Part shown: positions 26,644 through 35,585 of the stretch, piece by piece
How positions within the stretch are numbered: the first letter of the stretch is position 1
Layout of the letters: each line of letters starts with the position of its first letter
From: JADCCX01 sp051649305
GTDB taxonomy: Bacteria > Pseudomonadota > Alphaproteobacteria > Rhizobiales > Beijerinckiaceae
Reading direction: 5' to 3'
Assembly (NCBI GenBank): GCA_051649305.1
Contig: JBOFGV010000096.1
Span: forward strand, 62,001-126,000
DNA length: 64,000 nucleotides
Program-made: the position numbers and the translations under genes
The notes under the pieces: model-generated
What the model was told of the DNA's origin: nothing
Database searches by the model: none
The model's input: the letters and a program-made list of their open reading frames with translations, nothing else

Positions 26644-28320
26644 ATGGATCTTCAGAAGCTATCCTTTGGTGTCATAGGCGATGCGGGGGAATTGGGAGCA
26701 GAGCGCGCGCAGGCGAAGGATCGCATTGCGGTTTCCTGTGTCGTTCTCGTCGGCATGGCCATCTGGCTGATCTTCTTTGCGCAGGACATGTCAGCATTGA
26801 CAAGCAATACGGTGGTCCTGAGCTATATTCCGGCCTTCCTCGGTTTCTCGGTGCTGCTTTACATCCACATTGTGATGTCAGAACGCATCATTGTTGGACG
26901 CCGCTATCTGGCTATGGTCATGGACTATATCGCCATTGCCATGATGGTCTCGCTGGGCGGAGAGGTGTTCATCCTGCTGTTTGCCATCCTGATCCGCATC
27001 ACTTTGGGATATGGACTGCGCTATGGGCCGACCTATCTGGTTGCCGCAACAATCATGGCACTGGCCACGCTTGGCGTGATCACGTTCACAACACCCTACT
27101 GGCGCGAACACCCTTTGATGGTTGGCGCCTTTGCGCTGACAACCATCATCGTACCAACCTACGCCATGGCCCTGCTGCGCCGTGTTGATGAAGCGCGCGA
27201 GGCAGCACAGGTGGCAAGCCTGCAGAAGTCGCGCTTCCTGGCGCAGGCGAGCCATGATCTGCGTCAGCCAGTACACGCCATTGGCCTGTTCATCGAAAGC
27301 CTGCGGCGAACCAATCTGTCATTGTCACAGGTGGCCGTTGTTGACCGGATCGACCGTTCCCTGCAAGGCGTCGCGCGCCTGTTCCGGTCCTTGCTTGATA
27401 TCTCGACCCTCGACAGCGGTGCTGTGACGCCGAAGGCCGAGCCTGTTCAGCTCGGATCATTTTTTGCCGAGCTCGAACAGCAGAACGCCGCGATGGCAGC
27501 CTGGTCGGACACAGAGCTTGTGTTTGTCAAATCGTCCCTGACCGTGACAACAGACAATGCGCTGCTGACAACCATGATGCAGAACCTGATCTCCAACGCC
27601 TTGAAATATGCCCCCGGACGCACTGTTCTCGTTGGGTGTCGCAGACATAAAAACACGGTCTCCCTGCATGTCGTTGATCGCGGCGAGGGTGTGGAGGCGC
27701 ATCACCTTCCCCACCTGACAGAAGATTTCTATCAGGTCCGTCAGCTGGGAGCACCGGATATTCAGGGCGTCGGGTTAGGTCTGGCAATCGTCAACCGACT
27801 GGCCATCATGATGGGATTGCAGCTTGAGATCCGCTCGGTGCCCGACAAGGGAACTTCTGCCATCATCCACGGAATTCCTTTGCGGGAAGCCCTGCCGCTG
27901 CAACCACAGACACGCCTCAGCGCCATAAGCGATGGTCCGCTGGCAGGCATCAGAATCATCCTGATAGAAGATGACAGTGATGTGCTGGAAGCCACATCCG
28001 AGCTTCTGGCGTCATGGGGGTGTATCATCAGCGCCTACAATGTCCTCCCGGAGAGGACGCAATCATGCGACATGATCATCGTAGATTTTGACATCGGGCA
28101 TGGCATGACCGGTGCTGACTGCATCACACTCCTGCGCGAACGGCACGGCGCAAATATCCCTGCCATCATGATGACTGGCCATGACGAGATGCGCGTCAAA
28201 GGCATCCTGAAAGATCCGGAAGTCCCCATTCTTAAAAAGCCTGTCCGACCTGCAGAGTTACGTTCTCTCATGGTGGCCACGCAGCTCAGATCAAGGCATG
28301 GAGGCATTGGGCGACCATGA
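26644..28320 (+). CDS. Hybrid sensor histidine kinase with membrane sensor and receiver domain (copy 1)
   Basis: The protein is 558 residues from ATG 26644. Residues about 30-185 hold five or six hydrophobic segments with no recognised ligand domain. The dimerisation box QASHDLRQPVHAIGLF places the phospho-His at 204, in the LRQP-type class. The HATPase shows NLISNALKYAPG and GVGLGLAIVNRL. The C-terminal receiver has the acidic pair IEDDSD, phospho-Asp481 in IIVDFDIG, and a Lys in ILKKPVRP. It overlaps the next, paralogous kinase gene by four bases (ATGA). It should signal to the LuxR-type regulator encoded convergently at 30008. The signal is unknown; cobalamin genes flank both sides. Confidence 0.9.
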   Translation: MDLQKLSFGVIGDAGELGAERAQAKDRIAVSCVVLVGMAIWLIFFAQDMSALTSNTVVLSYIPAFLGFSVLLYIHIVMSERIIVGRRYLAMVMDYIAIAMMVSLGGEVFILLFAILIRITLGYGLRYGPTYLVAATIMALATLGVITFTTPYWREHPLMVGAFALTTIIVPTYAMALLRRVDEAREAAQVASLQKSRFLAQASHDLRQPVHAIGLFIESLRRTNLSLSQVAVVDRIDRSLQGVARLFRSLLDISTLDSGAVTPKAEPVQLGSFFAELEQQNAAMAAWSDTELVFVKSSLTVTTDNALLTTMMQNLISNALKYAPGRTVLVGCRRHKNTVSLHVVDRGEGVEAHHLPHLTEDFYQVRQLGAPDIQGVGLGLAIVNRLAIMMGLQLEIRSVPDKGTSAIIHGIPLREALPLQPQTRLSAISDGPLAGIRIILIEDDSDVLEATSELLASWGCIISAYNVLPERTQSCDMIIVDFDIGHGMTGADCITLLRERHGANIPAIMMTGHDEMRVKGILKDPEVPILKKPVRPAELRSLMVATQLRSRHGGIGRP

Positions 28321-30005
28321 CATCATCCACCAAACTACGAACAGCTGCTGCCTTGCCACAATCTGAAGAGCATGATGCCGAACGCGGACAGGCGAAGGTG
28401 AGGATCGCTATCGCTTTCATTGTTGTCGCCTACATTCTGGTTCGCTGGGCCTTTCCCTTCGGCGGATACATCTCTGACAGGGATGCGATGCTTCTGGTCG
28501 CATATTACATCGTTGCGTTCATGATCGTGGCTATCCTGCTGTTCCAGCTGATCATCAGGTATCCAGGGCATTTCATGGCGCGAAGGCTGTTCGCCATGAC
28601 GCTCGACTACAGCAGCATGGTGTTCACCATCATCATGGGTGGTGAGGTCATGCTGCCGCTCTTTGCTGTCATGATCTGGGTCACAGTTGGCAATGGCTTG
28701 CGCTATGGTGTGCGCTACCTGCTGATTGCGCTCTGCATGACCATGGTCAGTATGGCTGTTGTCACCTGGTTCATGCCCTTCCTGCAGGAGCACCCCAATC
28801 TCGTGATCACACTGGCGCTGACAGCTCTGATTGTCCCAAGCTATGCCGTTTCCTTGCTGCGCCGCACCGAAGAAGCACGCAAGGCAGCGCTGGAAGCAAA
28901 CATTGCAAAATCACGTTTTCTGGCACAGGCAAGCCATGATCTGCGCCAGCCCGTCCATGCCATTGGCCTCTTCATCGCGAGCCTGAGACAGGCCGGGCTG
29001 AATGCCTCGCAGCGCGGCATCGTCGACCGTATCGATCGATCGCTGCAAGGTGTTGCTGGCCTGTTCCGCTCCCTGCTGGACATCTCCACTCTCGACAGCG
29101 GAGGTGTTACGCCCAAGCCAGAACAAGTCGTGATCAACAGCCTTTTTGCTGATCTGGCGCAACAGAACATTGAGGGTGCGGCCTGGGCCAACGTCGAACT
29201 TCGCTTTGCACCGAGCCGCCATGCTGTGGTCGTTGATCGCGCCTTGCTAACCACCATGCTGCAAAATCTGATTTCAAACGCCTTGAAGTACGCACCGGGT
29301 AAGCCGGTACTGGTAGGCTGCCGCAAACAGTCGGGTGGGCTGTCCATCGTTGTGTGTGATCAGGGTCCAGGCATTGAGGCCAAACACATCCCGCACTTAC
29401 GCGAAGAGTTCTATCAGGTTCGCAAAATGGGTGACCCCGATACACAAGGTGTTGGCCTCGGCCTTGCAATCGTCGAGCGACTGTCCCGCATGATGGGATT
29501 GAAAATCAGGATCAGATCACGTGTGGGGCATGGCACCACCGTGAGCATCGATGGTCTGCTGCTGTCCTCAGACCTGGAGGCAGCGCAAACCTCAAGCCGA
29601 CGTGCTGACTACAGAATGCCACTGAAAGGCATGCGTATTCTGCTGATAGAGGACGACCCCGATGTGCTGGATGCAACGGCTGAACTGCTGATGTCCTGGG
29701 GTTGCGAAGTGCAACCCTTTACAGCGGTTCCACTCAACTGGACGCCCTGTGATTTGATCATTGTGGATTTTGATATCGGCGGTGGCGTCACGGGTGCGGA
29801 CTGTATCGCAGCCATCAGGGCCCGTGCGGCAAGGCGAAATGAAGCTGAAATTCCTGCTATTGTCATGACAGGTCACGACGAACTGAGGGTGGGTGCTGCA
29901 CTCAACGATGACAGGATTCCAATCCTGAAAAAACCGATCCGCCCTGCTGAAATGCGTTCTTCGATTGCTGCCATAAAACTGCGCAGCAGATCCGCAGCGG
30001 AGTAA
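28317..30005 (+). CDS. Hybrid sensor histidine kinase, tandem paralogue (copy 2)
   Basis: This 562-residue protein has the same architecture as the gene before it: a membrane sensor of five to six segments, His207 in QASHDLRQPVHAIGLF, HATPase blocks NLISNALKYAPG and GVGLGLAIVERL, and a receiver with IEDDPD and phospho-Asp484 in IIVDFDIGGG. The catalytic halves are close to identical in long stretches while the sensor halves differ, which indicates tandem duplication with divergence of the input domain. The two may form heterodimers or read two related signals. Its stop lies 2 bases from the convergent response-regulator stop. Confidence 0.9.
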   Translation: MTSSTKLRTAAALPQSEEHDAERGQAKVRIAIAFIVVAYILVRWAFPFGGYISDRDAMLLVAYYIVAFMIVAILLFQLIIRYPGHFMARRLFAMTLDYSSMVFTIIMGGEVMLPLFAVMIWVTVGNGLRYGVRYLLIALCMTMVSMAVVTWFMPFLQEHPNLVITLALTALIVPSYAVSLLRRTEEARKAALEANIAKSRFLAQASHDLRQPVHAIGLFIASLRQAGLNASQRGIVDRIDRSLQGVAGLFRSLLDISTLDSGGVTPKPEQVVINSLFADLAQQNIEGAAWANVELRFAPSRHAVVVDRALLTTMLQNLISNALKYAPGKPVLVGCRKQSGGLSIVVCDQGPGIEAKHIPHLREEFYQVRKMGDPDTQGVGLGLAIVERLSRMMGLKIRIRSRVGHGTTVSIDGLLLSSDLEAAQTSSRRADYRMPLKGMRILLIEDDPDVLDATAELLMSWGCEVQPFTAVPLNWTPCDLIIVDFDIGGGVTGADCIAAIRARAARRNEAEIPAIVMTGHDELRVGAALNDDRIPILKKPIRPAEMRSSIAAIKLRSRSAAE

Positions 30006-30007
30006 GG

Positions 30008-30655
30008 TCAAAAACCCATGGCTCTGGCCTTTGCAGCGGCCAGACCCCGGTTATCGACCTTCAGAATACGCAGCAGTGCCGAAACATGAATGCGGACTGT
30101 GAACGGCGAGATATCCAGCATACGGCCAATTTCCTTGTTGGACTTGTCGCGGGCAAGACATGACAGCACATCATTCTGGCGTGGTGTGAGCTCCAGCACT
30201 GGCGCAGCAATGCCGGCGCTGTTGTCAGAGATGGACGCGTTGTCCGCAGGCATGACCACAAACTGGCCAGCCTTCACATTGAGTATCGCCGAGACCATGC
30301 TGTCTGATGGCACTGCCTTGCTGACAAAACCATCCGCACCAAGTTTCATAATCTGTCGAATGGTCGCTTCGTCATCAACCATCGAGATGATCATGATGGA
30401 AGTTCGCGGAAACCTTGCACGCAATGCGGGAAGCGTCTCACGCGGATCCATGCCGGGAAACAGAAGATCAAGAACAAAAAGATTCGGCACAATTCCAGCA
30501 TCGCTGGCCGTCTGGGCAGCAGCCAGAACTTCACTCATGGTGCCAGCCTCAATGACAGTGGCACCGGGGCTTGCCGTCGAAACAAGCCGCCTCAGGCCAT
30601 CGCGGAAAACAGGATGGTCGTCTGCAACAATGATCAGTTCAGAATGCGCAGTCAA
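30008..30655 (-). CDS. LuxR/NarL-family response regulator
   Basis: The 215-residue protein has an N-terminal receiver (acidic ADDHPVFRDG, phospho-Asp63 in LFVLDLLFPG, Lys in GFVSKAVP). Its C-terminal LuxR helix-turn-helix reads LTPRQNDVLSCLARDKSNKE then IGRMLDISPFTVRIHVSALL. It is encoded tail to tail with the two hybrid kinases, its most likely phosphodonors. Its DNA targets are not known; the adjacent secreted protein and the cobalamin genes are candidates. The 141 bases upstream separate it from the next minus-strand gene. Confidence 0.92.
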   Translation of the reverse strand: MTAHSELIIVADDHPVFRDGLRRLVSTASPGATVIEAGTMSEVLAAAQTASDAGIVPNLFVLDLLFPGMDPRETLPALRARFPRTSIMIISMVDDEATIRQIMKLGADGFVSKAVPSDSMVSAILNVKAGQFVVMPADNASISDNSAGIAAPVLELTPRQNDVLSCLARDKSNKEIGRMLDISPFTVRIHVSALLRILKVDNRGLAAAKARAMGF

Positions 30656-30796
30656 ATCAGTCTATACCCCAGTCGGCAACCTGCAATGCAGATCGATAAC
30701 ATCCCTCAAACCGACAAAACCCAACCAAAGTTGAATTTGTGTCCACAAAATGACCAAATGGCAACCCTGTTCAGAGCTCATTGAGCCTGTGTTCAG

Positions 30797-31216
30797 TCAA
30801 CGCCTCGCAGAAGACACAATCCGGCACAGGTAACCACGGATAGTGGTTGCATCAGCCAACTGACCAGCCTGAATCATGAATATCGCATCAACACGCGTGC
30901 CATTGCCGGACTTGCGTGCCGATACCCGCAAGGTCTGGGGACGGCCTGACCCGGATGTTTCCTGAAAAGCCGTCAATGCTCCCGCTGCGCGGTCCGTCTC
31001 GACGTCGATAAAGCCTTCCGCAAGGATCGCGGCCCGCAGACTGCCAAGAGCCTTCCGGTTATCAACACCTGGAAATATCTGGTTGGTGCGGAACTTCATG
31101 GCTGTGAGCATTGGCGCGCCTTCAACCTCGAAATTGCTTTCGCAGGTCTGGGCAAGCACTGGTGTTGCACCCATAGCAAGTACGAGCAGGCCCGCCGCAA
31201 TCAAACTCTTCATCAT
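30797..31216 (-). CDS. Small secreted protein of unknown function
   Basis: The 139-residue product has a clear Sec signal (MKSLIAAGLLVLAMGATPVL, cleavage after LAQ) and then a compact domain with two cysteines, one in QTCESNFEV and one in GYLCRIV near the end. These could form a disulfide tying the termini. I do not recognise the family. It lies between the response regulator and cobQ, on the same strand as both, with its own gap of 191 bases upstream. Periplasmic location next to a two-component module suggests an accessory or target role, which is inference only. Confidence 0.7.
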   Translation of the reverse strand: MMKSLIAAGLLVLAMGATPVLAQTCESNFEVEGAPMLTAMKFRTNQIFPGVDNRKALGSLRAAILAEGFIDVETDRAAGALTAFQETSGSGRPQTLRVSARKSGNGTRVDAIFMIQAGQLADATTIRGYLCRIVSSARR

Positions 31217-31407
31217 CCTGTTATCCCGTTAGTGTGATCACCGCTCTGAGCGCCGAGGCCATCTCAAAGATGGAAGTGATGTAATAGTCTAACACTCCAT
31301 GCAAGCCTGCGCCGCACGGCTTGATGCACTAGCACGCCGACGTTGCAAGCCCTGTCTGAACAAGTGCTGATGCCGTCAATGGTGATCTGAATTGCTCTCT
31401 GGTCGCG

Positions 31408-32883
31408 CTACCGGTCTTGCCCACAGCGTGAGCGCGCGATGGCGATGATCTGTTCAACATCCAGATACGTCTCGCAATGGTCAGCCAGCGCATCGAGCGT
31501 TGCGTCAATCTGCTGCGCATAGGCGAGCTTGCTGTCGCGACCAAAACCTGCAAGCCAGTTTTTGCGAAAACCATCCGAGCCAAAAAGCCCGTGAACGTAG
31601 GTCCCGGCAACGCGGCCGTTGAGGCTTGTTGCACCATCCAGTCGCCCGTCGATATTGAGCACGGGCCGCATGCAGTCCGGACCTTCTGTGCGGCCCAGAT
31701 GGATTTCATAGCCACTGACCTCCTCACCGCCGGGCACAGCGCGCGCCAACACTGGTGCTGTGATCTTGTCGCCAGTCAACACAGTCTCGACATCAAGCAA
31801 ACCCAGTCCCTGCACAGTCCCGGCAGGGCCTTCCACACCGTCAGGATCACTTATGCTGCGGCCAAGCATTTGATAGCCACCGCAAAGACCCAGCACCCGC
31901 CCGCCGCGCCTGACATGGGCGGCAAGATCGGTGTCCCAGCCCTGCGCCCGGAAGAACGCCAGATCACCAATCGTTGATTTTGATCCTGGCAGGATCACGA
32001 CATCTGCATCGGCAGGAAGTGGTGTTCCCGGTGGCACAAGCTGAACCTCAACCTCAGGCTCCTGCGTAAGGGGATCGAGATCATCAAAATTGGCAATGCG
32101 CGCGATGATGGGGGCCACCACTTTCAACCGCCCTGCCCTGCCATTGCGGCTCTCAAGATCAAGCGCGTCTTCCGCTGGCAAAAGATGCGCATCCCGAAAC
32201 CACGGCGCAATGCCCAGCGACGGCCAGCCTGTGCGGCGCACGATCTCGACAATGCCACCATCGAACAGGCGCATGTCGCCGCGAAACTTGTTGATGAGAA
32301 AGGCTTTGATCAAAGCCTGCTCGGCAGGCTCCAGAACGGCGTGGGTTCCCACAACACTGGCAATCACGCCGCCACGATCGATGTCACCGATCAAAGCCAC
32401 CGGCACCTGTGCGGCCAGCGCAAAACCCATGTTGGCAATATCGCCGTTGCGCAGATTGATTTCCGCTGGTGAGCCAGCGCCTTCCACCAGCACAATGTCC
32501 GCCTCAGCCTGAAGCCGGTTGAAGCTGTCGAACACGGCAGGCATCAGTGTTGCCTTGCGCTGGCCGTAGTCCATGGCGCGCAGATGGCCGAAGCGTTTGC
32601 CCTGCACAATCACCTGTGCGCCGGTGTCGCTCTCTGGCTTCAGCAGCACCGGGTTCATATGCACCGTTGGCGGCACGCGGGCTGCCATGGCCTGAACAGC
32701 CTGTGCCCTGCCGATCTCGCCACCATCAACCGTGACCGCCGCATTGTTGGACATGTTCTGTGGCTTGAACGGCATCACCCTCAAACCGCGTCTGACCAGC
32801 GCACGGGCGAGGCCTGCAACAAGCGTTGACTTGCCCACGTTCGAGCCGGTGCCCATCAGCATGATGGCGGGCTTGGGCATCAT
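31408..32883 (-). CDS. cobQ: Cobyric acid synthase CobQ/CbiP
   Basis: This 491-residue glutamine amidotransferase has the P-loop GTGSNVGKST, the block KPQNMSNNAAVTVDGGEIGR, EGAGSPAEINLR, the GATase cysteine in LGLCGGYQMLG and the late His in GTYVHGLFGS. It amidates positions b, d, e and g of adenosylcobyrinate a,c-diamide to give cobyric acid, the substrate of CbiB. Its start coincides with the cobO stop (TGATG), so it is cotranscribed with cobO, cobU and the DUF1636 gene. Confidence 0.95.
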   Translation of the reverse strand: MMPKPAIMLMGTGSNVGKSTLVAGLARALVRRGLRVMPFKPQNMSNNAAVTVDGGEIGRAQAVQAMAARVPPTVHMNPVLLKPESDTGAQVIVQGKRFGHLRAMDYGQRKATLMPAVFDSFNRLQAEADIVLVEGAGSPAEINLRNGDIANMGFALAAQVPVALIGDIDRGGVIASVVGTHAVLEPAEQALIKAFLINKFRGDMRLFDGGIVEIVRRTGWPSLGIAPWFRDAHLLPAEDALDLESRNGRAGRLKVVAPIIARIANFDDLDPLTQEPEVEVQLVPPGTPLPADADVVILPGSKSTIGDLAFFRAQGWDTDLAAHVRRGGRVLGLCGGYQMLGRSISDPDGVEGPAGTVQGLGLLDVETVLTGDKITAPVLARAVPGGEEVSGYEIHLGRTEGPDCMRPVLNIDGRLDGATSLNGRVAGTYVHGLFGSDGFRKNWLAGFGRDSKLAYAQQIDATLDALADHCETYLDVEQIIAIARSRCGQDR

Positions 32884-33500
32884 CAGAACTCGATGCCCTT
32901 CTGCGCTTTCACGCCGCTGCGGAAAGGATGCTTCACCATGGTCATCTCGGTCACCAGATCAGCGATCTCGATCAGTTCAGGACTGGCGTTTCGCCCTGTG
33001 ATGACAACATGCTTGTCAGCGGGTTTATGCTCGACCAGAAACTGGATCACCTCATCCAGCGGCAGGTAATCATAGCGCAGCACAATGTTGAGCTCATCCA
33101 GCAGCACCATCTTGTGGCGGTCATCGAGGATGAATTCCTTGGAGCGCTCCCAGGCCTTGCGCGCAGACGCGATGTCCCGCTCGCGGTCCTGCGTATCCCA
33201 CGTGAAGCCTTCGCCCATGATCTCGAGTGTACAAAGATCGGCATGGCGCTCCAGCATGATCGCCTCGCCAGTCACCCAATCCGGCGACTTGGTGAATTGC
33301 ACGACAGCCACCGGCATCTCATAGGCAATGTGACGAAACACCATGCCGAATGCCGCAGATGACTTGCCCTTTCCCGCGCCGGTGTGAACGATGAGCAATC
33401 CCTTTTCATCGGTCTTGGTGGCCATCATTTTCTGTCTGGCCGCCTGATGCTTTTTCATCTTTGCCGTGTGGCGGGCGTTGATATCGGCTTCAGTGCTCAT
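32883..33500 (-). CDS. cobO: Cob(I)yrinic acid a,c-diamide adenosyltransferase CobO/BtuR
   Basis: The 205-residue protein has the CobA/CobO/BtuR P-loop HTGAGKGKSSAAFGMVFRH and the blocks FTWDTQDRERDIASARKAWE, LLDELNIVLRYDYL and VITGRNASPELIEIADLVTE. It transfers the adenosyl group from ATP to cob(I)yrinic acid a,c-diamide or corrinoids taken up by BtuBCDF. Position between cobU and cobQ is usual for rhizobial late-pathway operons. Confidence 0.95.
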   Translation of the reverse strand: MSTEADINARHTAKMKKHQAARQKMMATKTDEKGLLIVHTGAGKGKSSAAFGMVFRHIAYEMPVAVVQFTKSPDWVTGEAIMLERHADLCTLEIMGEGFTWDTQDRERDIASARKAWERSKEFILDDRHKMVLLDELNIVLRYDYLPLDEVIQFLVEHKPADKHVVITGRNASPELIEIADLVTEMTMVKHPFRSGVKAQKGIEF

Positions 33501-33527
33501 CTCGGTTTGTGCTTTCTTTTCGAAGGA

Positions 33528-34061
33528 TCAAGACGACTTGCAAGATGACTTGAGTGTCAGTGGCAGACCAGCCGCCACAAAGACAACATTGGGCAGGCAG
33601 GCGGCAAGGGCCTGATTCAATCGCCCCTGCGCATCGCGAAAATCACGCCCCAGTCTTGTCTCGGGCACGATGCCAAGTCCAACCTCATTGGACACAAGAA
33701 TGACGGGGCCTTTCGCCCGCTGAAGCGCCGTGATCAAATCGGCCTGCATGGCTGCCACATCATGTTCTCCCAGCATGACATTGGTCAGCCACAACGTCAG
33801 GCAGTCAACCAGCAGTACTGCATCTGGTCGTGCATGCTCCGCAATCACTTGCGCCAGCTGCAAGGGCTCCTCAATGGTCTGCCAGCCATCGGCAGCACGG
33901 CTTGTGCGGTGCATAGCAATGCGCTCCCGCATCTCGTCATCAAAGGCCTGCGCTGTCGCAATGTAGACGCGCGCCAGACCCGTCTCGCGGGCGCGGTGTT
34001 CCGCATGGGACGATTTGCCGGAACGCGCTCCTCCCAGAACAAGTGCCGAGGCGGAGTTCAT
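33528..34061 (-). CDS. cobU: Adenosylcobinamide kinase/guanylyltransferase CobU (CobP)
   Basis: The 177-residue protein has the family P-loop LVLGGARSGKSSHAEHRA, YIATAQAFDDEMRERIAMHR, the LLVDCLTLWLTNVM block and SNEVGLGIVPETRLGRDFRD. It phosphorylates adenosylcobinamide and activates it with GTP for nucleotide-loop assembly. The start overlaps the DUF1636 gene by four bases (ATGA). CobS/CobV and CobT, which complete the loop, are not in the window. Confidence 0.95.
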   Translation of the reverse strand: MNSASALVLGGARSGKSSHAEHRARETGLARVYIATAQAFDDEMRERIAMHRTSRAADGWQTIEEPLQLAQVIAEHARPDAVLLVDCLTLWLTNVMLGEHDVAAMQADLITALQRAKGPVILVSNEVGLGIVPETRLGRDFRDAQGRLNQALAACLPNVVFVAAGLPLTLKSSCKSS

Positions 34062-34450
34062 GCCGGGGCGCTCCCGTCTTCCGGTGACCAGCCGACTGGC
34101 GGAATGCGGGCGACAAGGCCATTGCGCAAGGCCTCTGGCCGCTCCTTCCAGGGCACAAAGCCGTGGGGTGCAACTACCGCCGACCGCGCCATATCAATGA
34201 CGGCCTGCGCATCCCTTGCAGGATCAAGATCACCAAACAGAAAGGTGTAACGCCCATCGCTGGACAGCGCGACGGTGCAGACCCGCTTGCAGACACTGAG
34301 GCACTGGCTTGGGCGCACCACAATGCTGGCCTCTCCCGCCGCAGCGGCTTGCAGCGCCTCAAACATGGCTTTCCCGTCTGCCGCATCGCGCTCAACCCCT
34401 GCCGCACGACAGGAGGTGCAAACTGTGACAACAACAGGATTGGACATCAT
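34058..34450 (-). CDS. DUF1636 protein, probable thioredoxin-like 2Fe-2S protein, in cobalamin operon
   Basis: The 130-residue protein begins MSNPVVVTVCTSCRAAG and has a second cysteine cluster SQCLSVCKRVCTVAL, then FLFGDLDPARDAQAVIDMA. This is the DUF1636 pattern, related to thioredoxin-like 2Fe-2S ferredoxins. It is often seen next to cobalamin synthesis genes in Alphaproteobacteria (recalled from general knowledge). It heads the cobU-cobO-cobQ operon here and is coupled to cobU. A role as electron donor for Co(II) reduction before adenosylation is a reasonable guess, as no flavin reductase is nearby, but is unproven. Confidence 0.8.
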   Translation of the reverse strand: MMSNPVVVTVCTSCRAAGVERDAADGKAMFEALQAAAAGEASIVVRPSQCLSVCKRVCTVALSSDGRYTFLFGDLDPARDAQAVIDMARSAVVAPHGFVPWKERPEALRNGLVARIPPVGWSPEDGSAPA

Positions 34451-34629
34451 CTAAACGCCTCAACGGCAGGGCGAGAAATGCCTGCCGGGATGCTCATAGG
34501 CAGCCTTGGCATCAAGCGCCAGTGCACAGAGCGGAAACGGCTCATCTTTTGCACATTGAAGCCACGAAGCATTGCATCGGGTCCACGCTGGACTCCGTCA
34601 TAAATCTGCAACGCGCCTGTCCTGTTCAT
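34447..34629 (-). CDS. Doubtful 60-codon ORF upstream of the DUF1636 gene
   Basis: An open frame starting MNRTGALQIYDGVQRGPDAM at 34629 ends with a stop that overlaps the DUF1636 start (ATGA), as in coupled genes. It has no recognisable domain, no cysteine and no clear ribosome site. The 217-base gap it occupies otherwise shows no B12 riboswitch or terminator that I can identify. It could be a leader ORF or chance. Confidence 0.2.
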   Translation of the reverse strand: MNRTGALQIYDGVQRGPDAMLRGFNVQKMSRFRSVHWRLMPRLPMSIPAGISRPAVEAFR

Positions 34630-34667
34630 CGCCAGATGAGACACCATGATCTTGCAAGGAACCAGCC

Positions 34668-35585
34668 ATGACAACACGCATCGCCATCGTCACAGATATC
34701 CATCATGGCAAAGACGCCGAAGCCAAAAAGGGCTCCAACGCCTTGCGATTGCTGGAGACCTTTGCCGGCTTCGTTGCTGAGCAGCAGCACGATCTGGTGC
34801 TTGATCTGGGAGACCGGATTTCGGATGAGGCGCGTGATACCGATCTTGTTCTGGAGCGCGAGGTCAATGCCGCCTTTGCTCCTGTCAGAGCTGTGGCTCC
34901 CGTGCTGCACATCTGCGGCAACCACGACCGGGATTTTCTCTCCGTTGCTGACAACGAGCAGATCCTTGGCCAGTCGCTCGGCAACACTGTGCTTGATCTG
35001 GGTGACTGGCAGCTGGCGCTGTTTCGTGCCGATACGCGCATGCGCAGGCCACTTGGATTCAACTGCCCGCAAAGCGATATCGACTGGCTCGCAGAAACAG
35101 TTGCGGCCGCTGACCGGCCATTGCTGATCGCGAGCCATGTGCCTCTGTCGGGGCACGGACAGGATGGCAATTACTACTTCGAGAACACGCCGGGCTATTC
35201 CCGTTATCCGCAGACGCCGCAATTGCGCGAGATCCTGAAATCCTGCAAGCAGCCCCTGCTTTGCCTCGCCGGGCATGTCCACTGGAACACCGTCACCACT
35301 GTCGACGGCGTGACGCATCTGACACAGCAATCCCTGACCGAGAGCTTTACGATGTCAGCGGAACGTGGCCGAGGCGAACCCTGCGGCGCTTACGGAATGC
35401 TTGAGCTCGGTGCCGAGGGCATTTCATGGCGCGTGCACGGGTCAGATGCTTTTGCTCTGACGATTCCCGTTCAGCAACTGGCACGCCGCTGGTATCATCC
35501 TCTGCCACCTCTGGGTGAACTGAAAGATGAAAGCGGGCGTCAGGCGCGTATTGAAGCTTACGACAAGGTGTCAGCCGCCGGGTGA
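34668..35585 (+). CDS. Calcineurin-like metallophosphoesterase, probable phosphodiesterase
   Basis: The 305-residue protein has all five metal motifs of the family: D-x-H in TDIHHG, GD in LDLGDRI, GNHD in ICGNHDRD, His in ASHVPLSG and GHVH in LAGHVHWNT. It has no signal peptide, so it is cytoplasmic, and resembles the CpdA/GpdQ class III phosphodiesterases. It faces the UgpB/E/A/C-like importer, whose genes end 30 bases from its stop. This suggests hydrolysis of an imported glycerophosphodiester or similar phosphoester. It starts 217 bases from the DUF1636 gene, divergently. Confidence 0.85.
   Translation: MTTRIAIVTDIHHGKDAEAKKGSNALRLLETFAGFVAEQQHDLVLDLGDRISDEARDTDLVLEREVNAAFAPVRAVAPVLHICGNHDRDFLSVADNEQILGQSLGNTVLDLGDWQLALFRADTRMRRPLGFNCPQSDIDWLAETVAAADRPLLIASHVPLSGHGQDGNYYFENTPGYSRYPQTPQLREILKSCKQPLLCLAGHVHWNTVTTVDGVTHLTQQSLTESFTMSAERGRGEPCGAYGMLELGAEGISWRVHGSDAFALTIPVQQLARRWYHPLPPLGELKDESGRQARIEAYDKVSAAG

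Noticed and set aside
26466..27188. Plus-strand frame of 240 codons overlapping cbiB and the first kinase
   Set aside because: It begins inside cbiB in another frame and has no domain; the kinase frame is supported by complete HisKA, HATPase and receiver motifs.
34451..34667. A B12 riboswitch ahead of the DUF1636-cobU-cobO-cobQ operon
   Set aside because: Searched by eye on the minus strand; the B12 box and the other conserved blocks seen at 19697-19880 are not present.
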